From the NCBI RefSeq assembly GCF_018100925.1, contig NZ_JAGJEH010000001.1:558001-622000 (forward strand): a DNA stretch of 64,000 bases, written 5' to 3'. Shown one piece after another: positions 10,871-18,339 of this stretch. Source of the stretch: Pseudoalteromonas luteoviolacea. GTDB lineage: Bacteria > Pseudomonadota > Gammaproteobacteria > Enterobacterales > Alteromonadaceae. The translations under genes were made by a program, and so were the position numbers. The notes under the pieces are model-generated. The model saw only the letters and a program-made list of their open reading frames with translations. It was not told the DNA's origin and ran no database searches. Each line of letters begins with the position of its first letter. The first letter of the stretch is position 1.

Positions 10871-11303
10871 TTAGATTATCTTGAGCTAGTTGACTGGACG
10901 GGTCGCCATGTCCACCCCAAAAAGAGAGGATACATACCAAAGAGCATGCCCAATATTCTAATATCACTGAAAATTGAAGAAGAAACTTGGCTGGATAGGA
11001 TACAAAGTTTTAGCAGTCACTACGGTAATTTTGCGGGTTCGCAAACTGTGTTAAGAGCACATGCCGCTAAAAATGATGTGAATTGGTATAAAGGAGTTGG
11101 TTAGTAAAAAGTAATTTTATCCTTGCTTATCAATCTAGACTCTTCTTGTTTAATAAAATGAATATATTCCTAAATTATATTTATTTCTACCATAAGGCGG
11201 GTTTTAATCCCGCTGCTCAGAAAACCTTAGGCTGGAAATACATTTCTACAAATCAATTCTAACTTTAAAAAAGAAAAGAAGAAAAGTGCCTGTCCTATTT
11301 TTT
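10871..11303 (+). mobile_element. RAYT element copy D, 3' fragment
   Basis: It repeats 10441-10866 almost exactly, including the last 77 or so transposase codons, the trailing AT-rich segment and the right end GTGCCTGTCCTATTTT (about 11286). Six bases are duplicated just before the right end compared with copy C (AAAAGAAGAAAAG). It has no left part, so together with copies A and B it completes a set of nested fragments. Confidence 0.85.
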
Positions 11304-11384
11304 CTTTTTTCTCTATTTTTTCTGCGCTGTTTTTGTACATGAGTGCTCAAATACCTATTAAGCCAGCCTTTGTCTAACTACTTC

Positions 11385-11413
11385 TCACAACTGTCATTTT
11401 TTTCCAGTTGTGA
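11385..11413. promoter_or_regulatory. Inverted repeat upstream of the GRDP/peptide/P450 group
   Basis: TCACAACTG (11385-11393) and CAGTTGTGA (11405-11413) form a perfect 9-bp inverted repeat around an 11-base T-rich spacer. It lies about 60 bases before the first start codon of the group. It could be an operator or an RNA hairpin in the leader. No T-run follows, so it does not look like a terminator. Confidence 0.55.
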
Positions 11414-11473
11414 CCGCGCTCCTTGAATGATAGAGTAGACCCGTAAAGACGAAAGGATATACAACAGAACAAC

Positions 11474-11995
11474 ATGGATAATCTATACAACCTCCCTCAA
11501 TCGATCGACAAGCGACAACGATATTCAAACGTAATGTCATATCAAAATGACAATGTTATTGACAAATTTACTGAATCGTTCGATGTGTCCAGAGATGAGT
11601 CCGCTGCCATTTTCGAAGAGATGAAAAAGTTACTGTGGTTAATGCACCAAGCTTCAAATGAGTCAGGCCCAGAAATCTATGTGCATAAGGAAATTTTAAT
11701 CATCGATGAAATGTGGCACACCTTTATTCTGTTTACTCGAGATTATGAGGCTTTTTGTCTTCAATTTTTTGGTGAGTTTTTACATCATAGTCCGACAACA
11801 TTACGCGAAAAAGAGCAAATGAAAAGTGACTATGATAACGCCCAAAGTGTATTTTTAAGCGAGCGTAAGGCTGAGCTAGAGGCTCAATACTCGTACGTTT
11901 ATGATGCTCTGGGCGAAAACACTTTGCTCAAGTGGTATCAAGAATATCCAGAAACCTACTCTGAGCAAAATATTAAAAACCTTAGAAAGTACTAA
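11474..11995 (+). CDS. GRDP-like (glycine-rich domain-containing-protein-like) protein
   Basis: This 173-residue cytosolic protein carries the hallmark motif IIDEMWHTFILFTRDYEAFC followed by FFGEFLHHSP, as in the family named after plant glycine-rich domain-containing proteins (PF07173-like, function poorly known). The invariant His82 and the His104-His105 pair could form a metal or active site; that is inference. It is the first gene of a compact group, and the small Cys-rich peptide gene starts 22 bases after its stop. ATG 11474 has no well-spaced ribosome site (AAAGGA lies about 20 bases away), so the start is moderately sure. Its place directly before a peptide gene suggests a chaperone, partner or modifying enzyme for that peptide. 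Confidence 0.7.
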   Translation: MDNLYNLPQSIDKRQRYSNVMSYQNDNVIDKFTESFDVSRDESAAIFEEMKKLLWLMHQASNESGPEIYVHKEILIIDEMWHTFILFTRDYEAFCLQFFGEFLHHSPTTLREKEQMKSDYDNAQSVFLSERKAELEAQYSYVYDALGENTLLKWYQEYPETYSEQNIKNLRKY

Positions 11996-12017
11996 TCAAC
12001 CATTTTTTGGAGAGATC

Positions 12018-12146
12018 ATGAATAAATCAAAAATCATCAATTCACTTGTAAACAAAAACCTAGAGCGTAACAAGGGCGCAAGATTCTGTGGATGCGTTAT
12101 TTGTCTTGTTGATAGAAAGCCTGGTGTTGGCCCAAAAAACAAATAA
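12018..12146 (+). CDS. 42-residue Cys-rich peptide, candidate RiPP precursor
   Basis: ATG 12018 is preceded by a good ribosome site (TTTTGGAGAGATC). The peptide has a lysine/asparagine-rich first half (MNKSKIINSLVNKNLERNK), then ARFCGCVICLVDR and a glycine/proline/lysine tail. Its Cys-x-Cys-x-x-Cys core following a polar leader-like part is what one expects of a ribosomally made, post-translationally modified peptide precursor. A strong hairpin follows the gene, and methyltransferase and P450 genes lie downstream. No leader motif known to me is present, and no transporter or protease gene is adjacent. A small metal-binding protein is the main alternative. Confidence 0.6.
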   Translation: MNKSKIINSLVNKNLERNKGARFCGCVICLVDRKPGVGPKNK

Positions 12147-12154
12147 ATTGAATG

Positions 12155-12179
12155 AGGCTGTGCCACATTGGTACAGCCT
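12155..12179 (+). promoter_or_regulatory. Intercistronic stem-loop after the peptide gene
   Basis: AGGCTGTGCCA pairs with TGGTACAGCCT around a CAT loop, giving an 11-bp stem with one G-T pair. It begins nine bases after the peptide stop codon. No T-run follows. It could stabilise the peptide message or partly stop transcription, so that more peptide than enzyme is made; this is a common arrangement after precursor genes. Confidence 0.55.
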
Positions 12180-12218
12180 ATTGCTGGTTGCAATGATAAT
12201 TGTAAGAGGTAGTAGAAT

Positions 12219-12968
12219 TTGTCTGAATTTCTTTTTGATTACGAGCGTGCTTTTAATCCCTTAATTACAGGCCATTTAGAAAGTGCCTCTTTTGACCTAA
12301 TGCTAAACCAGCAACAAGCGAAGCAAATTCAGAGCTTTCTTGCATTAGAAAAGGGTATGAAAATACTTGATATTCCCTGTGGTACTGGGCGTCATGCAAA
12401 GTTATTGGCTGAGCAAGGGTTTGAAATTGATGCATTAGACTACAATGCTTTGTTTATTGAACGAGCCCAACAGTTTGCAAAAGAAGCCGGTCTTTCTGTC
12501 AATTTTATGCAAGGAGATATGCGTGATCTCAGGTTTAAAGAAAAGTACGACAGAATATTTAACGTTTTTAGTTCGTTTGGCTACTTTGACGATAAAACTA
12601 ACTTGCAGGTGATGCAAGAAATGTCATCCGCACTTAAGCCCGGTGGACGTCTGTTGTTAAATGTTCTCAACGGTGAGTCAGCGGCAGTAAAGGGCAGTGA
12701 AAATGGTATTGCGCGCCAATTTAAAGACTTGGATACGCAATACGATCCACAAAGTAAAATATTAACAACCAATCGTGTGCTTAATATAGAAGGCGAAGAA
12801 TATAGCTATGAGTTTAAGGTGCGTCTCTATAATGCCTCTGAACTAACTCACATGCTCGAAATGTGTGGCTTAGTACCTTTGGAATGGCACGGCGACTGGG
12901 CAGGCTCAGCTTTAACCAATGCTTCGGCACAAATTTTTGTTGTAGCTGAAAAAAGCTTTGTTGCTTAG
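12219..12968 (+). CDS. Class I SAM-dependent methyltransferase
   Basis: TTG 12219 is supported as the start by AAGAGGT eight bases upstream. The 249-residue protein has the Rossmann SAM-binding motif ILDIPCGTGRHAK (about 49-61), an acidic strand end (IDALDYN), and post-motif segments GDMRDL and FSSFGYF, followed by LKPGGRLLLN. This layout matches small-molecule or peptide methyltransferases of the Methyltransf_25/11 type. It lies between the peptide gene and the P450 gene on the same strand. The substrate cannot be read from the sequence; methylation of the modified peptide is inference from context. Confidence 0.85.
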   Translation: MSEFLFDYERAFNPLITGHLESASFDLMLNQQQAKQIQSFLALEKGMKILDIPCGTGRHAKLLAEQGFEIDALDYNALFIERAQQFAKEAGLSVNFMQGDMRDLRFKEKYDRIFNVFSSFGYFDDKTNLQVMQEMSSALKPGGRLLLNVLNGESAAVKGSENGIARQFKDLDTQYDPQSKILTTNRVLNIEGEEYSYEFKVRLYNASELTHMLEMCGLVPLEWHGDWAGSALTNASAQIFVVAEKSFVA

Positions 12969-12993
12969 TGCTCCAAAAAACTTGATATAAGTA

Positions 12994-14292
12994 ATGGAGT
13001 TAGCTGTGAATCTACTTGAACAAAATCAAAATAGTTTTGAGCAACCAGTGCATGTTGCATTGACCGACGTAAGCCAAATGAATGGCCTAAATTTGGTTGA
13101 TTATATTAAATCGTGCGTGGCTCAGTTTGGAAACATATTCACATTGTCTATTTTTGGTGGGCCGAAAATCACATTAGTTCAGGAGTCAGATCTGTTCAGT
13201 GACGTCGTGGCAAAAAATAAGATGCATATTAACCCTGAGCTTGTGGAGGTAAGGAGTCAATTTGAAATTGACAATGTATTTTGCGATGAGCAACAAATTG
13301 CACAAATGAATCGAGATTTTGTACTCGCACTAAAAGGGCAAAAGTTAGCAATCACAAAAGCACGTTATGATGAAAGACTCAATTTTGAATGTCAGAAATT
13401 TGCTGAGCGCTATTTAAATACACATAATTATTGTGAAGTTGAGTTGGCCGAACTGCAACTTAAAACCATGATAAAGGCAAGCCTATATTCACTTTTTGGT
13501 AAACCTTTAGCGAGCGACCAAGCTATTGCTGAATATTTTAGCTTTAGTGAAAGTTTGTCACCGACCGTTTCTGATTGTAAGCAAGCTGCAAATGACGTAA
13601 GCTGCGCCAAAGAAAAGCTGCTTTTACTGTTTGAACAAGTCCTTGCTGAAGCGCAAACTCCACTTATACAATCGTTAAATATAGGGTTGTTTAGCAGCCC
13701 AATGATAAATCAAGAGGACAAGGCAAAGGTATTGCTATATTTTTTATGGGGTTCGCTGTCGAATATATTGCCTTCGATGCAATCGTTTTATCGAACACTT
13801 GTCCAGCACCCCTCCTATGTTAATGAAATTAGAGCGAACCCCAGTTTTGATATGTTGCCCCTTATCAAAGAAGTGCTTAGATTGCGTGGAAATAAACCCA
13901 TTTACAGGTTGGTAGAATCTAATATCAAGATTCAAGGAACTGATGGAAAAAAATTTGTCGTGCCTAAGGGACATTGGTTGGGTTTTATTTCGCAAATACA
14001 CCACCAAGACGAGAAGACTTTTAGTGATCCAAACAAATTTGACCCATCACGTTTTTGCAAGGCCTTTGGTCATACAAAAAGTAACAAGCGCCCGTCGCTA
14101 TTTGTATATGGTGTAGGAAACTCAAAGTGTCCAGGCAGTGCCTTTGCAAATCATATGATGGCGAGCACGGCAATGTATTGGCTAAAACATTTTGATGCTA
14201 AACTGTGTGGCTCGCATCAAGCCGAAGCCATACGCATGTTCGATTCAGTATTGGGTGACAAGCAGTCACTTTTATTGAAAAAAAGAGCTTAG
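12994..14292 (+). CDS. Cytochrome P450, CYP7/8-like I-helix
   Basis: The 432-residue protein has the ExxR pair (Glu293, Arg296 in IKEVLRLRG), a PERF-like FDPSRF and the haem-Cys loop FVYGVGNSKCPG with Cys379 as axial ligand. The loop departs from consensus (Tyr for Phe, Ser before the Lys-Cys). The I-helix reads LWGSLSNILPSM: Trp252, Asn257 and Pro260 replace the usual acid-Thr oxygen-activating pair, as in the CYP7/CYP8 class. There is no membrane anchor, so it is soluble and needs separate redox partners, none of which is adjacent. It is the last gene of the group and starts 25 bases behind the methyltransferase. An oxidative step on the peptide is likely but not proven. Confidence 0.85.
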   Translation: MELAVNLLEQNQNSFEQPVHVALTDVSQMNGLNLVDYIKSCVAQFGNIFTLSIFGGPKITLVQESDLFSDVVAKNKMHINPELVEVRSQFEIDNVFCDEQQIAQMNRDFVLALKGQKLAITKARYDERLNFECQKFAERYLNTHNYCEVELAELQLKTMIKASLYSLFGKPLASDQAIAEYFSFSESLSPTVSDCKQAANDVSCAKEKLLLLFEQVLAEAQTPLIQSLNIGLFSSPMINQEDKAKVLLYFLWGSLSNILPSMQSFYRTLVQHPSYVNEIRANPSFDMLPLIKEVLRLRGNKPIYRLVESNIKIQGTDGKKFVVPKGHWLGFISQIHHQDEKTFSDPNKFDPSRFCKAFGHTKSNKRPSLFVYGVGNSKCPGSAFANHMMASTAMYWLKHFDAKLCGSHQAEAIRMFDSVLGDKQSLLLKKRA

Positions 14293-14304
14293 CCAACGGA
14301 ATAA

Positions 14305-14330
14305 AGAAAAGAGTCTGTCCTATTTATTTT
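14305..14330 (+). repeat. RAYT right-end-like repeat
   Basis: AGAGTCTGTCCTATTTATTT resembles the right end of the RAYT copies (GTGCCTGTCCTATTTTT). It lies 15 bases behind the P450 stop codon. With the right end of copy D it brackets the peptide/P450 group by equally oriented element ends. Confidence 0.6.
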
Positions 14331-14331
14331 T

Positions 14332-14661
14332 GTGACTATTTTGAAAATCAACATTCGGAAGTACGAAACAGATGGTCGGTTGCTAGCTGTAATCATTGAA
14401 GATAAAAATAATGATTACGATGGCTGGGTGGCATTTGAGAGTCTGAAAAGTGTTGCTAACGAGATTGCATCGCATAAAACCAGTTCCAAATTATTACCGT
14501 TTACAGAGTTTACTGAAGTTTATAATTACGGTGACACTGAGGTAACACTGCAATACTGTGCTGATACTGGTGATATAGATATTGTCAGTGATTCGAGTAA
14601 TGGGATAAGCACTTTCCTTGATAAGTTAGTTACCAGTTATGACTTTGAGCTAGCCACATAA
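14332..14661 (+). CDS. Hypothetical protein, 109 residues
   Basis: This small, acidic, soluble protein has no signal peptide and no family I recognise. It starts at GTG 14332; TTG 14341 is an alternative, and neither has a clear ribosome site. It lies between a RAYT right-end-like repeat and a left-end-like repeat that point away from it, so it may be a passenger trapped between two element remnants. Alternating hydrophobic residues suggest a beta-rich fold. The length would suit an immunity protein, but no toxin gene is adjacent. Confidence 0.5.
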   Translation: MTILKINIRKYETDGRLLAVIIEDKNNDYDGWVAFESLKSVANEIASHKTSSKLLPFTEFTEVYNYGDTEVTLQYCADTGDIDIVSDSSNGISTFLDKLVTSYDFELAT

Positions 14662-14674
14662 CAATGCAAATTAA

Positions 14675-14710
14675 AAGAAACCAAATGGGACAGACACAAG
14701 TTCTTTGCAG
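14675..14710 (+). repeat. RAYT left-end-like repeat
   Basis: AGAAACCAAATGGGACAGAC and the following ACAAGTTCTTTGCAG match the left end of copies A-C, including the CTTTGCA leader. No transposase codons follow, so this is a solitary end. Confidence 0.7.
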
Positions 14711-15067
14711 GCAGGCCAGGTGCAAACAAAAATACTGTGAACACTTAAAATTAAAGCGACGAGCCAACTTGGCTAAGTGTAGTGAACTGCTTGCTTAGCT
14801 TGTAATACGAATTAAAACACCCACTTTAACCATAACCAATTAAAAGTTACTAGGCTACTCATGCCTGAAATCCTGCCACAAGCATAAATTCGAGAAAATT
14901 TCCTACGTAAAAAAGTAAATATGGGGTTGTGGATTCGAGTGTTTCTGTTTTAACACTCACTGAAGTATGGTTATGGTATAAATATAAATGGGTGTCATGG
15001 TTAGTGTTACAATCTTTTGTGAACTCAAGCGGAGTTGTAATGAGTAGAACAGTAATGAGGTATCAAA
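14711..15067. other. Intergenic stretch
   Basis: I see no gene here. A hairpin GAGTGTT/AACACTC lies at 14937-14958. A possible 20-codon frame (ATG 15040) overlaps the start of the next gene in another frame; it is too short to call. Confidence 0.4.
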
Positions 15068-15256
15068 GTGGTTTTAAAGGTATTAAGGCAACTTTTTCAT
15101 AGCAGGATGTTTATATTAGGTGTAAGCACTCTGGGCATTCACTCAACAAGCTATGAGAGAACTGACTTTGGTTGGGGAGTAGAAGCTATTTTTGCTTTGT
15201 CTTCAATTTTGATCATAGCTTCGATATACAGAGCATGTCTAGAGAATTATAAATGA
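15068..15256 (+). CDS. Small membrane protein, hypothetical
   Basis: This 62-residue protein starts at GTG 15068 behind a GAGG-like site. It has one clear hydrophobic segment (IFALSSILIIASI) near the C-terminus and a less hydrophobic stretch at 14-26. No family is recognised. It is followed by a strong terminator, which supports a transcribed unit. The confidence is limited because the start and reading frame are weakly supported. Confidence 0.4.
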   Translation: MVLKVLRQLFHSRMFILGVSTLGIHSTSYERTDFGWGVEAIFALSSILIIASIYRACLENYK

Positions 15257-15331
15257 TTGTTAATAAATTAACATGATGTATATGGGCATTCTATTTATGT
15301 AAGATAGTAATATAGATGACACCCAATCCTA

Positions 15332-15357
15332 AGCCCCAGCATTTGCTGGGGCTTTTC
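15332..15357 (+). terminator. Rho-independent terminator
   Basis: AGCCCCAGC and GCTGGGGCT form a 9-bp perfect stem with an ATTT loop, followed by TTTTC. Confidence 0.85.
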
Positions 15358-15484
15358 TGTTTCTGGTCGCGTTTCGCCGATTTTTTGGTCACGTCTATTT
15401 GACCTAGATGGTCGCATCTATCTTGTAATAAACTGAAACAGTTCATAAGTAGAATTTCTTTCAATATAAGAAGGAAAATTTAAG

Positions 15485-15622
15485 ATGCGGAAAAGTAAGT
15501 TCACTGAAACACATATCGTGGGCATGATCAAAGAAGCTGAATCTGGAGTGCCTGTAACGGAAATATGTCGTAAACATGGCGTTGGTAAAAGTGCATTTTA
15601 TAAGTGGCGTTCTAAATATTAA
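15485..15622 (+). pseudogene. IS3-family OrfA remnant
   Basis: The 45 codons read MRKSKFTETHIVGMI and end EICRKHGVGKSAFYKWRSKY before TAA. This is the helix-turn-helix start of an IS3-group OrfA (usual length about 90-100). The rest of OrfA and all of OrfB are missing at this site, so the insertion sequence is a dead fragment. Confidence 0.8.
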
Positions 15623-15789
15623 AGTTTATAGATGACATAAATATAGTGTCCATATACTTCATTTTAATATATTTTTTAAAAAACAACTTAAGTTATTATG
15701 TATGTGATTTAATTGTGTTGTTTTTGTGTTTTATATGTTTTAATGTGAGGGGTGATAAGAATGTTAATTTTGTTTAATTAGGAGGTAAA

Positions 15790-16098
15790 ATGAAATTCAA
15801 AGGTTTTTTAATTTCTTTTATGGCATTATTTTCTATTAATTCGTTTGCGGCAGTTGACTGTCAACCCCGTAAAGTTATTAATGTTCAGGTTGAGAATACT
15901 AAGGTGTTGGTTAATCTAGAGGGAGCAAATTGGCACTTGGTAGGAAATCATGATCACCCCGCTACCGAGATGAAATTGTCGGTTTTGATGTATGCTCATG
16001 CACAAGATAAACCTGTTACTCTGCGCTTTCCTGATGGTTATAACTGCACTAACTACGATACAAGTACACCTTCTCTGATGGTTAGATTAAGTAATTAA
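15790..16098 (+). CDS. Small secreted protein, family 1 member
   Basis: This 102-residue protein has a clear Sec signal peptide (MKFKGFLISFMALFSINSFA, cut before AVDC) and two cysteines likely to pair (CQPRK and YNCTNY). AGGAGGT just upstream of ATG 15790 is a near-perfect ribosome site. It shares a pattern with the proteins at 17758 and 36610: signal peptide, short beta-rich body, a hydrophobic helix near the middle (LSVLMYAHAQDKPVTL) and a Cys strand. The pattern recalls small oligomeric B-subunit-like folds, but that is speculative; the function is unknown. Confidence 0.75.
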   Translation: MKFKGFLISFMALFSINSFAAVDCQPRKVINVQVENTKVLVNLEGANWHLVGNHDHPATEMKLSVLMYAHAQDKPVTLRFPDGYNCTNYDTSTPSLMVRLSN

Positions 16099-16866
16099 TC
16101 GTATAAGCCATGCGTTACCTGTTTAAAAATAGAGTGAAACGAATAGGTAACGTAAAACAACTTAATTTTACCAATGTCGGTCGACTACTGTGCCAACCAA
16201 AAATCAACGTGTCGAATGGAGTTAATAAATTTTAACGCATTCATGAAAAACCAGGTGCTGTCGTTATATTCAGTGTATTTCTAATCTCGGTGAGAGCCAT
16301 CACCATCAGTAAATAGTGAGCACCTATTTAGATTAAGGCCTCTCAGGCGACACCAGCAGACTACCTATAAAGGCTGTGCAAAAAGCCACCATTATAAGTG
16401 TTGAAGTATCAACCTAAGAAAATATGGTATAAACTCATTCTATTTATTTGAAGAGTGTTATTAAAAAATCTTAATTAGGTTTTTAATGGTGTCTTATGAT
16501 GCTTATTGGAGTGTTTCATCTTTTGTAAAATGAAAAAGTGCCCCAAGCTTGTACTTAGAAGCAAAGGACTATTTTGGAATTGTCAAAATTTGTCAGATCA
16601 ACAATCGATGGTTTGCTGATTTAAAAATAGCAGGGCATGTGTCTAGATATTAATGGCTATTGCGAGAAATGAAATATTAATATGCAACTTTACCCGCGTG
16701 ATTATCATTTGGATCAACATTGGACTACCGACATAACTGACCTATAAAAGTGAAAATTACACTAAAATTAAGCGCTTTGCTCAGCTTAATGTTGGGAAAC
16801 TTTGGAAATAAAATAGGTTGAGTGTAGGTAAAGCCGGGTCAGCATTGCCGACCCACTTTTTCGTAG
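16099..16866. other. Long intergenic stretch
   Basis: I find no convincing gene on either strand. A weak inverted repeat GTTACCT/AGGTAAC lies just after the preceding gene, and a GGGTC/GACCC hairpin with T-run at 16836-16860 could end transcription on the plus strand. Confidence 0.4.
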
Positions 16867-17181
16867 TTAGTCGCTCAAATCGGCGTCATCTGATTGCGGT
16901 TTAGCTTGCCTGTGGGCGGCTCTCGCCAAGATTTCAACATAGAATGAAGTTAGATTTTCTTGTTGGGTTTGATCAATGAGTTTATTGATTTGAGATACAT
17001 GAACGGCTTCAGCCTCTGCCTCAGTATTACCAAATTTACAATCAAAGTCCCAAAAATCTGCACCTTCAGGCAAAGTTTTGCTGCGCTCCCGTTTAAGGTA
17101 CTTTTTTATTTCATATTTAACTGCGTCTACACGCCTTGCTAGTTTGATTTTGGGGTGAGTTAATTCAAATGTTTTTTTCAT
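16867..17181 (-). CDS. DUF6172-like conserved protein
   Basis: The 104-residue protein begins MKKTFELTHPKIKLARRVDA and contains KKYLKRERSKTLPEG and FWDFDCKFG, as in the DUF6172 family of small cytosolic proteobacterial proteins of unknown function. Length is normal for the family. It is a single gene, transcribed away from its neighbours, with long gene-free flanks on both sides. Confidence 0.75.
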   Translation of the reverse strand: MKKTFELTHPKIKLARRVDAVKYEIKKYLKRERSKTLPEGADFWDFDCKFGNTEAEAEAVHVSQINKLIDQTQQENLTSFYVEILARAAHRQAKPQSDDADLSD

Positions 17182-17757
17182 AATTGCCTTTAAACAAGAA
17201 ATACTCTGGTCTGCATTCAGCTTGACGAGTAAAGGGAGAACTTTTGACTGCTAATCTCTTCTTAAGGAGAGGCTAGCAAGGCCATTGTACTGTAAGTTTA
17301 GCAGACTGGCATTAACTATTAACCCATTTTCAAATTTGTTTTTGGGCTGGCCCGATAGTCGTTGCATAGGTTGGCTTACATTGGCATCTCTTCGGGAATA
17401 GAGGGGTAAAGGCACTCATATTAATTTAGATAAAGTTTAATAACTTGTTTGAACGTTAATAGGAGGTGAGTTTTGGGTTGCTTTTTATGGTGGCGGCACA
17501 GAGAAGAAAAGCTAGCTTTGTATGTGTTAAGAAAATAACTGTATACCTTGAAGCGTAAGGTGAGTACTTTGTGCTCGGAAGGAAAGCGATATATAAACCT
17601 TTAATGGCTTTCATTTTAGTTGAATAACTTTACTCTCAGGGAAAGCTGTAAATTTTTTCTAAATATTTTCTTTTGTTTTGTTCTTGGGTACTTGTTTATT
17701 GTTGGGTTTAATTGTACAATGCATTTTTTATTTTCTATTATTTATAGGGACTTAATG
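17182..17757. other. Intergenic stretch
   Basis: No supported gene. The frame of the next gene is open back to 17620 (TTG), but that extension is hydrophobic, lacks a ribosome site and would bury the signal peptide, so I treat it as untranslated. Confidence 0.4.
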
Positions 17758-18081
17758 ATGTTAAGAATAGTAGCATTGTGTTTGCTTTTAATTCCATTTT
17801 TTTCGAGCGCTTCGGTAGGCTATACTGGTCAAGTTAAAAAGTATTCAATAGAGGGTGGAATTGTAAAGTTTGCTGTTTGCAACTCTGATTCTTCTGTTTG
17901 TCGAGGCTTTTGGTTTAAACCTGAAGGTGATTATGCTGCTGCAATGTTGTCGATAGTTCTAACTGCTAAAGCAACAGGAGACCAGATTTATGTTCATGGT
18001 CATGCTGTTTCTGAAAACCCAGCAGGTTGGCAATATGGTTCCAATAGCAAAGTGTCGAGTATTATCGCGAACTCTCAATAA
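17758..18081 (+). CDS. Small secreted protein, family 1 member
   Basis: The start is ATG 17758 (or 17755), placed seven bases behind TAGGGA and giving a standard signal peptide (MLRIVALCLLLIPFFSSAS). The mature part of about 90 residues starts VGYTGQV and has a Cys pair (AVCNSDSSVC) and the segment AMLSIVLTAKATGDQIYVHG. This matches the middle of the protein at 36610 (MSMILTAYASGRSVTITG), so the two are likely paralogues, with 15790 more distant. A strong terminator follows. The function is unknown. Confidence 0.75.
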   Translation: MLRIVALCLLLIPFFSSASVGYTGQVKKYSIEGGIVKFAVCNSDSSVCRGFWFKPEGDYAAAMLSIVLTAKATGDQIYVHGHAVSENPAGWQYGSNSKVSSIIANSQ

Positions 18082-18105
18082 TTCTCGAATAAAATATAAT
18101 TATAT

Positions 18106-18132
18106 AAAAAGCCGCTATTTTGCGGCTTTTTT
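18106..18132 (+). terminator. Rho-independent terminator
   Basis: AAAAAGCCGC/GCGGCTTTTTT hairpin with a short T-rich loop. It ends the secreted-protein gene 25 bases upstream. Confidence 0.85.
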
Positions 18133-18339
18133 ATTTTTCAAATAAAGCAATACGGTTTGGTTGATGTATGCTGCCATTTTTTGTAAATGTCGAGTTATAT
18201 AAAAATGCTATAACTGTTATTCATGTGTTGAAACAATCTAATTAGCTAAATGGAATGAACTGATGTTTTTTAGTAAACTGATTAAATTTATAGTCGGTTT
18301 GCTTTCAATGCATGTAACGACCAACCCTTTCTAATGCGT

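Noticed and set aside
8977..11303. Repeated blocks considered as a CRISPR-like or satellite array
   Set aside because: The units are unequal transposase copies with coding content, and there are no spacers of even length.
11385..11413. CRP (cAMP receptor) site
   Set aside because: The half-sites are in reverse order (TCACA before TGTGA), and the spacing does not fit.
11901..12146. An 81-residue reading of the frame that contains the Cys-rich peptide
   Set aside because: The upstream half overlaps the GRDP-like gene in another frame; the ribosome site points to ATG 12018.
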